From the NCBI GenBank assembly GCA_003255025.1, contig QANY01004982.1:620591-684590 (forward strand): a stretch of 64,000 nucleotides of DNA, given 5' to 3'. The notes under the pieces are model-generated. The model saw only the letters and a list, made by a program, of their open reading frames with translations. It did not search any database and was not told where the DNA came from. Made by a program: the position numbers and the translations under genes. How positions within the stretch are numbered: position 1 is the first letter of the stretch; every line of letters begins with the position of its first letter. This stretch comes from Datisca glomerata (taxonomy: Eukaryota > Streptophyta > Magnoliopsida > Cucurbitales > Datiscaceae). Below, piece by piece: positions 46,246-55,719 of the stretch.

Positions 46246-47860
46246 ATGCTTCATACTAGATCACACGCTGCTAGAGAAATTGGAAACAATCACAATCCCG
46301 TTTCCAACCCCCCCGGATCATCCCGCTCAGCCGATGAGAGCACATCACATGATTCAATCCATTCTGAATGGGATACAAGGAATGGAAAGTTGTAACAGTG
46401 AGGCACTACGAAACGCGTGGCAAATCGTGTAAGAGAAGATTGTAACACTACAATGGGAGATCAAAAAAATGAGAGCGGAAATCATTCAGAATACCATAGC
46501 GAGGGAGCGCGAAGCGAAAAATCAAAACCAAGAGCAAAGGGAACAAGCACGGCATCAAGCAAAACTAATAGCCAACAACAACGCCCGTCACAGAAACTAT
46601 GAGGCCACTTCACGTGACAAAGGGAAATGGATTATTGATGAGAACTGGCCCGTTCAACCAATCACAGAGTGGCCAGAGTAGCGGACTTGGAAACTTTAAC
46701 TCTCTCTCCCCCTATGCCCAAAGATTCTATCCACTCCGATACCCAAGAAGTTTATGGCCCCCAAGTTTAAATGTTATTAAAGGAAGTCAGATCTGGTTGA
46801 CCACCTGATCCATTTGAAGCAAGTGATGGCGCTCTATCACCATGAGGATAAACTGATGTGTCAAATGTTCCCTTCCAGTCTAGACGGGAATGCGCTAAAG
46901 TGGTACCATTATTTACCCCATTGTTCGATTAATAATTTTACTAGAATGTCTTCTATTTTTCTGGAGCAGTACTCTACCTACTAAATGATGATGGAGAATT
47001 CAGAGAATCTCATGACGATTATGATTAAGAAAGGAAATCATTGCAGGAGTATACACATCGTTTCAAAGATGAGATGGCCAAGGTGGAAAATTGTGATGAC
47101 TGTGTAGCTAGACTGGCATTCAAACGCGATCTTGACATTAACTCCTAATTATTAGAAGATCTATCCAAAAACAAGCCCCTCACCATGGCAGAAACGTTCC
47201 TCAGGGAACAGATGTACATAGCTCTTGAGGAAGAAAAGAAAAGCATTTAAAAGTAGATTGAGCAGCGAAACCCTGTGCAACGTAAAGATGACGGTAGCAC
47301 GAGAATGGGTAACCGTGGATCATAATGTTCTGAGAAGAAGGAATATGAGAACCAAGGTGACTTTGGGAAAAGGCTAAGGCTCGCTGGAGGAATCCACCCC
47401 AGGGATAGGATATACACCCCCACTAACTATCCTAGTAAATCAGATCCTTGAAGTCATCAAGGATGAACCTTGGTTGAAACGTCCTCATCCCATTACAAAA
47501 TAATTGGATCCGAGAGACAAAGATGAATATTGCTACTTCCATCGGAGTGACGGTCATGAAACTCGAGACTATTACCAATTAAAGGACTACGTTGAGAAGC
47601 ACTTCCAGTAGGGACATTTGAAGGAGTATGTTTTAAGGCGGGACCAACCAAAAAGGAATGAGAGACAACAACGCCCTAGGGATAAAGAACCATTAAGAAT
47701 AGTGGATACTATTATCGCCATGACAGAATCAGAAGGAACGACTTGGAGGGAACAAAAAATCTATTGGAAAAAGCCCACCTTTAAAGTGAAGGATGAGCGA
47801 AAGAAAGCAGTTGATAGCATACCGATTATCTTTGATGAGGAAGATAACCTACATGGTGAG
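46246..47860 (+). pseudogene. Tat gag, broken
   Basis: The ATG at 46246 opens MLHTRSHAAREIGNNHN. After an N-terminal polar region the gag core is found at about 46750-47250 with LDGNALKWYHYLPHCSINNF as its best landmark. Further on, about 47520-47640, a cysteine/histidine-rich segment YCYFHRSDGHETRDYYQLKD is the worn counterpart of the C.FH...GH.T..C box of this lineage, with the last Cys changed to Tyr. Stops occur repeatedly (near 46396, 46600, 46983 and 47610). Gag would form the particle that carries the RNA. The ATG region is the part shared with the tandem-repeat element at 24327-24329. Confidence 0.85.
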
Positions 47861-49860
47861 CATAATGATGCTCTTGTGATAACCATCCAGATTGGCAATT
47901 GTTTACTGCAGATAGTACTGATCGTGATGGAAGTGCTGTGAATATACTCGACCGCTCAACGCTTGACAAGATGGCAATAGATACCCCCAAGTTGCATGGC
48001 CTGAGGAAACCACTCATAGGGTTAAACAGAGTAGTAACATACTCTAAAGGAATTTTATCACTCCCAGTACAGGCTGACTCATTCAACCACATCATTGATT
48101 TTATGGTCATTATGGCACGATCACCCTATAATGCGATCCTTGGAAGAACGAGATGAAAGTTATTCTATCAACATACTATTAAAAATTGAAGTATCTATCA
48201 CCGAAAGGAGTGCGAACCATATTTGAGGATCAAGCATCTGCAAGATGTTGCATGGTGCCAGCACTTGACTCCATAAAAAAGGACAATCTCCCTGTTCTTG
48301 AGAGCAGGGAAGAAAAATATGACCAATAGCAAGTAGTTATGGATGAACTGAGCAAGAGCAACTAGAGATATCGAGTCAGAAGCAAGACCTAATATGTAGA
48401 TCTGGGGGAAGGAAAAACAACCACATTAGGAGCAAGGCTATCTGAAATAGAAAAAGGAGAGCTCATCCAATTTCTTAGAAAAACTAGGACATTTTCGCCA
48501 CTATTGCGGTTGAGATGCCAGGCATTGAAGAATCTATAATTTACCATAAAATGAATGTTGATCCTTTTGTTAAACCTGTTAGATAGGAAAAAATGGTATT
48601 TCGCTCCCGACAGGAAGGCGGCAATAAAACAAAAAATGGAAAAGTTGCTCGAAGCAAAGCTCATCAGGAAAGTCAGTTACTCAGAGTGGCTGGCAAGCAT
48701 CGTAATGGTGAAGAAAAAGAATGGGAAATGGAGAATTTGCGTGGACTTTACAGATCTAAATAAAGCTTGTCAAAAGGATAACTACCTGTTGCCGATGATC
48801 GATGAAATGGTGGATGCTACGTCTGGGCAGAAGCTCTTAAGTTTCATGGATGTTTATTCTAGATATAATTAGGTGAAAATATTCCATGCGGATCAGGAAA
48901 AAGCACTGATTTTGGAATATTTTTCTATATTGTAATGCCTTCCGGTCTAAAAAATACAGGAGCAACATACCAGAGACTGGTCAATAAATTCTTTGAGAAG
49001 CAAATTGGGAAGACGATGGAAGTATATGCAGATGATATGCTCGTAAAATCTGAAAGAAGAAAAGACCACATCCGCAATCTGGAAGAAGCGTTCTTCACTT
49101 TGATAAAAAGTAATATGAAGTTGAACCCGGAAAAATGCACTTTCAGAGTGGCAGTAGGAAAATTTCTGGGGCATCTAGTGAACAGTAGAGGAATTGAAAT
49201 TAATTCAGATCAGATAAAAGGAATTATAGATCTGAAGTCACCACATATAAAAAAGGAGATCCAAAGCTTGACAGGCGGTTTTGAATAGATTTATGTCCAG
49301 GTCCACAGACCAATGTAGACCATTCTTTGCCAAGCTGAAAATGATTTCTAGACAATAGTGGGATAAAAAGTGTGAAGACGCCTCACAAAAAATAAAAGAG
49401 TATTTGACTTTGCCACCAATACTGTTGAAGCCCTTACCAGAGGAAGATCTCTCTTTACCTCGCGGTGTCAGAAATCACAATCAATGCAGCACTCGTCAGA
49501 ATGGAAGAAGGATGTCAAAAGCCAGTTTACTTAATGAGAAAGAGTTTTGCAACTACAGAAGCTAGATACGAGAAAATGGAGAAGCTGATACTTGCATTGA
49601 TAGTTATTGTAAGAAAACTCATAAATTATTTTCAGGAGCACATTATAAATGGTGACAAAATTTCCAATAGAAAGTTTACTACACTCGTCTGAGGTGTCGG
49701 GAAGACTTGCGAGATGGGCAATAGAACTCGGGGCATATGACATACGGTATACCCTTCGTACCACCATAAAAGCCCAAGTCCTGGCAGATTTCATTGCGGA
49801 ATTTACTTACGACCATGGAAAACATGATATGACAATAGAGGGGAAAAAAAGAGCCACTTG
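47860..49860 (+). pseudogene. Tat protease, reverse transcriptase and RNase H
   Basis: Protease: ALVITIQIGN ends one frame, and the active-site loop follows in another as TDRDGSAVNILDRSTLDKM (about 47905-47975), so a frameshift falls at the catalytic site; NAILGRTR marks its end near 48150. RT: KLIRKVSYSEWLASIVMVKK and GKWRICVDFTDLNKACQKDN (48650-48780), SFMDVYSRYN at 48840, then MPSGLKNTGATYQRLVNKFF (48935) and the catalytic box VYADDMLVKS (about 49020). The box is YADD; YVDD or YIDD is usual. FLGHLVNSRGIEI follows. The conventional RNase H is split over two frames at 49465-49860 (KPVYLMRKSFATTEARYEKM; RLARWAIELGAYDI). These enzymes copy RNA into DNA and remove the template. Confidence 0.9.
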
Positions 49861-50240
49861 AACTTTGTTTGTTGATGGAGCATCTAACTATCGTGGAGTC
49901 GGAGCAGGAGTGGTGGTGTAACCCTGTATGGGGAAACCTTTAAAAAAGTCTTGTCGTTCAGTTTTGAAGCATCAAATAATGAAGTAAAGTACGAAGCGTT
50001 ACTGGCTGGACTGCGGGTCATGATCGAGTTTAAGGTAACTAGAGTCAAAATATTTTGTGATTCAATGTTAGTTGCTGACCATATCGCAGGAAAATACAAT
50101 GGGAAAGAAGACCGGATGGCGGAGTACTTGCAGAATGCCAAAAAATGCTTCAACTATTCAAATACTACGAGATTACACAAATACCCAGAGTAGAAAAATT
50201 GAGAGCAGATGCATTAGCCAACTTGGGGTCGTTAGCCCAA
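49861..50240 (+). pseudogene. Second ('archaeal-type') RNase H of the Tat element
   Basis: Right after the conventional RNase H a further RNase H fold begins. It reads LFVDGASNYRGVGAGVVV with the first acidic residue, NNEVKYEALLAGLRVMIEF with the Glu, KIFCDSMLVADHIAGKYNG with the next Asp, and LRADALANLGSLA with the last Asp. All four acidic positions are visible. One stop (about 49920) and a frame change (about 50193) break it. A second RNase H between RNase H and integrase is a known peculiarity of the plant Tat lineage, where it is thought to have been acquired separately. It supports the lineage call strongly. Confidence 0.88.
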
Positions 50241-50399
50241 ATTCCGTTTAGAAGAACGATGACAGTAGAATATCTGGATTTCCCAAGTACAAAGATATTG
50301 GTGCAAGCGGAAGTAACAGTAGGAAACAATGAGAGTGGTTGGTGGAGGAATATAGTATAGTACTTAGTCGATCAGAAGCTCCCAACCTACAGAATGGAA

Positions 50400-51560
50400 G
50401 CTCAAAAACTATGACAACAGAGCGCTAGGTACACCATTATCCAAGAGGATCTGTATATGAGATCATTCTCGGGTCCTTACATCAAATGTTTTTCACCAAT
50501 GGAGCTCAATACGTGATGGCTGAAATACACGAATGAATTTGTGAGAATCATTCTAGGGAAGAACGTTAGCCAACAAGTTACTGAACCAGGGGTACTACTG
50601 GTAAAAAATGCAAGAGGAAGCAAAATCCTTTGTGAAAAAGTACGACAAATGCCAACGATACTCGCTCGTCCCGAAGATGGCCCCCAAAATATTATAGACG
50701 CTCTTGAGCCCCTGACCATTTATGCAATGGTTAATTGATGTAGTGAGCCCACTACCGAGGGCCCCCGCTCAGAAAAGATTCTTACTAGTGGCAACTGATT
50801 ATTTCACAAAGTGGATAGAAGCAGAAGCATTAGTTAGAGTGCGAGAATAAGAAGTAATACAATTCCTATGGAAAAATATTGTATGCAAGTACGACATCCC
50901 AAAGGTACTCGTTTTAGACAATGGGCTTCAGTTTATTAGAAGTCGGGTGAAATTTTTTTACAAAGATCTCTGGATAAAAAATAGATTGTCAACTCCATAC
51001 TACCCCCAAGGCAATAGACAAGCAGAAAGATCATATAAAACAATTCTGGAAAATCTGAAGAAGTGACTGGAAACTACAAAAGAAAACTGGGTTGAAGAGT
51101 TGCCATCAGTTTTGTAGGTGTACCGCACTACACCACGAGAGTCAAAGGGAGAAACACCATTTACCTTGATGTTTGGTGTAGAAGCTTCCATACTAGTTGA
51201 ATTTGGGTGCCCCACCTTGAGATCAGAAATAAATGAGGATACAAATACTGAGCGAATCACCGAGAGTCTGGACTTCCTGGAGGAAAAAAGAGAAGCTGCT
51301 TTGGTAATGATGGTTGGTTATAATAAAAAAAAGGAGAAAGTACTTCCAAATAGGGTCAAAGGGCGACAGTTCCAAGTGGGAGACCTTGTTCTGAAATAGA
51401 CTTTCCAATCAAATGAAAGGGAAATTGGGACCAAATTGGGAAGGATCTTTCATAGTCAAAGCCGCTACAGGAAACAGGTCTTATTACTTGATGACAAATG
51501 AGAGAAGTAACTTACCCAAACCCTGGAATGCTTTACATTTACGCAAGTATTATGTATAAT
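50400..51560 (+). pseudogene. Tat integrase
   Basis: A worn zinc-binding N-terminus precedes the catalytic core. FLLVATDYFTKWIEAEAL holds the first Asp (about 50785-50840), KYDIPKVLVLDNGLQF the second Asp (about 50890-50935), and STPYYPQGNRQAERSYKTIL the Glu (about 50990-51040). YRTTPRESKGETPFTLMFGV and a final PWNALHLRKYYV close the domain at about 51556. Stops lie near 50738, 50848, 51064, 51116 and 51399. Integrase would insert the DNA copy into the host chromosome. Confidence 0.9.
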
Positions 51561-51654
51561 TATCTTTGAAATAGTGAAAACAATTATATCCATGGTTTTT
51601 TCCCGTTAAGGGGTTTCCACGTAAAAATATGGTGTTCTTTATTTTTTTTCAAAA

Positions 51655-51950
51655 ATGGAAAGGGCCTGAGCTTATTAAGAGCTTATGTCCATGAAAACTT
51701 CTGCTTTCTAAAGAAAATGGAAATGGCACCTAAGCTCATTAAGAGCTTATGTCCATGAAAACTTCTACTTTCTAAAGGAAATGGAAATGGGCCTCTAAAC
51801 TCATTAAAAGTTTATGTCCAAGAAAGCTTCTGCTTACTAAAGGAAATGGAAACGGGCCCCTGAACTCATTAAGAGCTTATGTCCATGAAAGCTTCTGCTT
51901 TCCAAAGAAAATGGAAACAAAGCCCCTAAGTTCATTAAGAACTTAAGTCC
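51655..51950. repeat. 63-64-bp tandem repeat after Tat pol, about 5 copies
   Basis: The unit contains CTCATTAAGAGCTTATGTCC followed by ATGAAAACTTCTGCTTTC and AAAGAAAATGGAAA. The last copy is truncated. Tandem repeats in the region between pol and the 3' LTR are known for Tat-type elements. Confidence 0.9.
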
Positions 51951-52143
51951 ATGAGAAATAGTGACTACAATACTACCCTCCAAAGGAAGGAAAGAAATTT
52001 TGAAAGAAGAAGAAAAATGGGAACATGAAGAGATTCAGAAATGGAAAAAAAGCTTAAGGAAAAGACGAAGTCAGAATGTCTTTCTCATTGATTGAAAAGG
52101 GAAAACTACAATAAAAAATAAAAAAGACAAGGAAGACAAAATC

Positions 52144-54274
52144 CTAAATTACAATCACTTCGCGATCCTGCTCGGGAACACCTTCTTCCGAAGCAGGAGG
52201 CGGAATGGCAGCAGATGGAGACACTTGAGTAAGGGCATCTTCTGTTGAAGCACCCACATAATCCTTGACTTCAGAGATGAGGGGCTGTCTGAGAGGATGA
52301 TTTTCCATCGCGTCCCTATAACCCGCACTGTAAACCATCACCTCTCCTTGCTTGATTAGAGCATGATACTCCGCATCAGAAATGGCCTGCCTCTCAATCG
52401 TGCCTTTTCTCCATCCGCCAGCTTCCTTGACGAATCAAGCATCTGCAAAGAAGAACATATATTGTCAGTGGCTTCTGAATCAAGTATCCATGATGATAAA
52501 TTATATTCCACTAAATAAGTTTCAAGTACAAGTAAATCATATCTACCTTTTTTTAGCTTAGAGAGATACTTTTTACAGTTTCGGCTAACTCAGCTTCAGC
52601 CAAGGCCTTCTTTGCAGATTCAAGCTTTTCCACTAGCCTTCACTCTTCTACAGTAGCAGCCTCAACATCATGGGCCATCTTCTCTAAGGACTTTTGAAGC
52701 TCGACTTCATTGGCCACGTATTGCTCTTTTTCAGCTTGGAGAGAGCATTTGCAAAATTGACCAATGTAAGCTCCATCTAGAGTTGAGACAAAGCTTGGTC
52801 GCATTGAGTATGAAAATCTTGAAGGGAATTTTGATGGATGGAAGCCTGAAAAGGAACAAGTGAATATGAAAAGAAAATTATTTAAAAAAAAATGAAAAAA
52901 GAAAAGAAAAGAGAAGACGATAAGAGTTGTACCTGCATCAAGTCATGGCTCAATCTGCTCATAAGATCGCTAATTGGGAGCCTCCTTGAGATTTCGTCAT
53001 TAGAACGGGACTGAATTCTATGAAGAATGACATGAGAAGTAACCAGATCATTCAGGAAGCAGATCGTCTCTGGAACGGAAACACTAGAGACACGCCTCAA
53101 CTTCCATGGAGCGGGAGGAGGGACTACCACTTTTCCAGATCCCGAAGTAGGAGTATCTACAGCAACGGGCATGAAAGATGATGGCGCGTGAACTGTAGAG
53201 GAGGTAGTTCAAAGCTTGGGGGAGCCTCGATCCTAGCAACGGGCTCAAGGGGAAAGGGATCAGTAGTGGTAGGAGTGGCATCGACGAGCTCTGAACGAGA
53301 AGAGCTGAAAGCATAAGTGCGGGGCCTCTTCTCTACGGGACCCACAAATTACTCCGCAACCTCTTGCCCATTATGATACCAGCTGAAGCCCGGTCAAACA
53401 AATCCTGGTGATCTGAAGAGCTAGAACTGGAATGATCAGAGTCTGAGTGAAAGGAAGAAGTGGGAACTGATGAAGACTGTGCTAACACTGGGCAACTGTT
53501 AGGGTTGAAGACGAAGACGGGCCCGAAGTCAAAGCAGGAGAAGGGTTGAGATTGAGGAGCACCTTTGAATCTCTCTTTTGCCCCCATAAATGGAAAGCAA
53601 CAATGATTCTTGCCCTAGATTCCTTGGATAGATATGGCTTTGAAATTTTCTTTGCTAAAGAAAAGAGAAAAACAAGAAAAACACTCGTTAGAAAGAAACA
53701 AATAAATAAATAAAGGGAAGGGGAGAGAACCAAAGCTCCAACGACTTATTGAAAATTGCCCATTTCTTGAGAATTGTCCAGCGGCCATCACCGCCTCAGT
53801 TCCCACTGATTAAAAACGTATTCCTCTCTCAACCTTATCTCCCCTCGAAATCCCAATTAATAAACTTCCTCTCCTTTCTGATGGACGTGGAGCGAGATAA
53901 TAAATGTCGACTCAGAATTTGACTATATAGCACTAGAAGAGTTCATATAACCCTAAACCAAAATGGTACCTCCTATTCAAGGCATCTACGCCTAAGAAGA
54001 TCCTATAAGAGCTAGGAGTAAATTGAGAGGGAGTTAAACCTATTGTGTGAAAGAATTGGGAGAGTAAAGGGGAAAATGAAAACTTAAGTCCTAGAGCTAT
54101 GACGATGGGGCTAAGAGTAATTTGGTAGAGGGGATAACATGGAATTCCTATAGATTCACTCCTTTCTAACGCACATAGGACATCTGGGGAAAAAGACTCT
54201 CGGTAACGAGCCAAAAATAGGTTGGACTCCTCTGGATTTCTCACTAACGGTACGGGAATGTTCCATTTCTCCAT
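52144..54274 (-). pseudogene. Antisense, intron-split extra ORF of the Tat element
   Basis: On the - strand an ATG at 54274 starts MEKWNIPVPLVRNPEESN and continues to IGLTPSQFTPSSYRIFLGV, which resembles the plant 'putative gypsy-type transposon' (transposase_28) domain. Further blocks follow: a Ser-rich stretch (about 53390-53500), a segment 52933-53172 with VPETICFLNDLVTSHVILHR, a coiled coil at about 52560-52760 (ANEVELQKSLEKMAHDVEAA, then LVEKLESAKKALAEAELAET) and a final exon ending near 52144 (MVYSAGYRDAMENHPLRQPL ... EVIVI). Two introns are clear: 52846-52932 (87 bp, CAG|GTACAA ... TTTTCAG|GC) and 52443-52546 (104 bp, AAG|GTAGAT ... TTTGCAG|AT). Upstream exon borders are uncertain. At least two stops and a frameshift break the frame. 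Antisense ORFs here are known from Retand- and Grande-type elements; their role is unknown. Confidence 0.75.
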
Positions 54275-54539
54275 AGCAAAAGAAAAGAAAGAAGACGAAG
54301 GAAGATAAATGGAACTTACAAAGTACGAAACTAGAAGATGAAAGCAGGAAGAGGGGAAAGAGACTTTACATAAGCAGCGGATCTCAAACGAAAGTAAAGA
54401 ATGGTTTATTTCTAAAGCGAAGAAATCGAGGGATAGAAGATAATGGAGAAGTGACTGTTTGCACTGATAATTTGGGGGATGTGAGTGACAAGACAAGAAA
54501 AGTCGTGACTGTTGACAAGTAATGAAATGCCATTTGTAT

Positions 54540-54850
54540 CATGCACTTTAAGCGGGTAAATGGAAAATCACTCCAAAATAACACATGCAATGTATCATCT
54601 GAACAGGAAAATGAAGAGTCGATCCTAAGTGACACGTGTAACGTATCATCTGAGCGGGAAAATGAAAGGTTTTTCAGGAGTAGCGCATGCCGAGCATCCT
54701 CTGAACGAGAATAGAAAAAGTTTTCAGAAATGACATGTGTAAAAGCAAACAGGTTACTCCGATATGACACGTGTGATACATTCTCTAAGCGGAAAGGTGA
54801 AGGGTTTTTTCAAAATGACAGTGTAGTGTATTTTCTAAGCAGGAAGACGA
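54540..54850. repeat. 51-bp tandem repeat between the antisense ORF and the 3' LTR
   Basis: About six units of the form TATCATCTGAGCGGGAAAAT ... TGACACGTGTAAC lie in front of the antisense ORF's start. Two units keep a perfect ACACGTGT (G-box core CACGTG); others are worn to ACACATGC or ACATGTGT. The 51-bp unit equals 17 codons, so the - strand shows a repeating peptide (FSRSDDTLHV...), probably an artefact. Confidence 0.8.
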
Positions 54851-54974
54851 AACAACAGGGGGATATCAGAAGAATAAATGGTGCACGAAAAAGGAGGCAG
54901 ATAGTAATGATGAATGATGATGGTAGGAAGTATAAATATTGTAAATTAATTTCACTATGTGGTATTAATTGCAA

Positions 54975-54984
54975 TAGGGGCAAA
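54975..54984 (+). other. Polypurine tract of the Tat element
   Basis: TAGGGGCAAA immediately precedes the TG of the 3' LTR. Confidence 0.75.
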
Positions 54985-55370
54985 TGTACAGGATAAAATC
55001 ACTGAAAATCCACGTGAGTAGATGCAACCAATCAGAAGCAGGGGAGGTAGATTGCCACCGTGGCCAAGCAGGAAGGTTCTTCTGAGCCGTAGATCCCATC
55101 GTATCCCATCCAACGGTTCATACTTAAGTAATTGTTGGAAATAGATAAGTTTAGTTTAAAATGATAAAGTTAATCTAGGAAGAATATTATGTTGATTCCT
55201 CTGATTTATAAGAGTTTAACTCAATCATGTAACTAATCAAAGGCCTAAAAGTAGAGGCCAATTATAAACCAATGATATCAAAGAAAACGAAAAGTAATTC
55301 AGTATTTCTTTTTTGAGAACTCTCTTTAATATTCTTATTCTTTTTAAGTGTGAGAAAATTTTATTTTACA
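54985..55370 (+). repeat. 3' LTR of the Tat element
   Basis: Starts TGTACAGGATAAAATC and ends TATTTTACA. It is shorter than the 5' LTR because the CT run is absent. The TATA box has decayed (TAAAAGTA at 55246-55253). It ends 349 bp before the NIT4 start codon. Confidence 0.92.
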
Positions 55371-55719
55371 ATTATAATTGTATGATAACTTCATTTCATC
55401 TAAAATGATGATATGGTATGATGTATCAATTCACAACTCACATCACTATTTCTTCCCTAATTAAACATTAATTCTTTTCATATGGACCAAAAGCCATCAA
55501 GCCGCCCTTCAAAGAATCTAGGAAATTAAAAGGGGGGTGGGTTATGGGTGGATTGGAAAATTGTTGTCATTCTAGAAACCTCCAACTGTAGAGACTCTAC
55601 TCATGCACATGGGCATGAATCCGATGTTATAACTCTATAGCTAAGTGTTGCAGTCAGTAAAGAGCTGCCGAAGAAAGGCATAGCTCAAGAGAATTGAAAA
55701 GAAAAAGAAGACAATAGGC
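55371..55719 (+). promoter_or_regulatory. Remaining proximal upstream region of NIT4
   Basis: All that lies between the retrotransposon and the NIT4 start codon. A weak TATA-like GTTATAACTCTATAGC at about 55626-55641 could place transcription start near 55660. The 5' UTR end (AAGAAAAAGAAGACAATAGGC) is purine-rich, common in plant leaders. Any element further upstream has been pushed 9.6 kb away. Confidence 0.4.

Larger units (their letters stand above)
45771..55370 (+). mobile_element. Ty3-gypsy retrotransposon of the Tat lineage, full length but dead
   Basis: LTRs at 45771-46192 and 54985-55370 enclose gag, protease, RT, RNase H, a second RNase H, integrase, a tandem-repeat region and an antisense ORF. 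The 5-mers outside the LTRs are AATAT and ATTAT, a possible target duplication with one change. In a hand-compared 120-bp stretch of the LTRs about one base in ten differs, so the insertion is not recent. The second RNase H directly before integrase and the antisense ORF after it are traits of the plant Tat lineage (Ogre, Retand, Grande and relatives). Confidence 0.93.

Noticed and set aside
54384..54770. 128-codon - strand ORF with a repeating FSRSDDTLHV peptide
   Set aside because: Produced by the 51-bp tandem repeat. It overlaps the likely promoter region of the antisense ORF and ends in a different frame from MEKWNIP.
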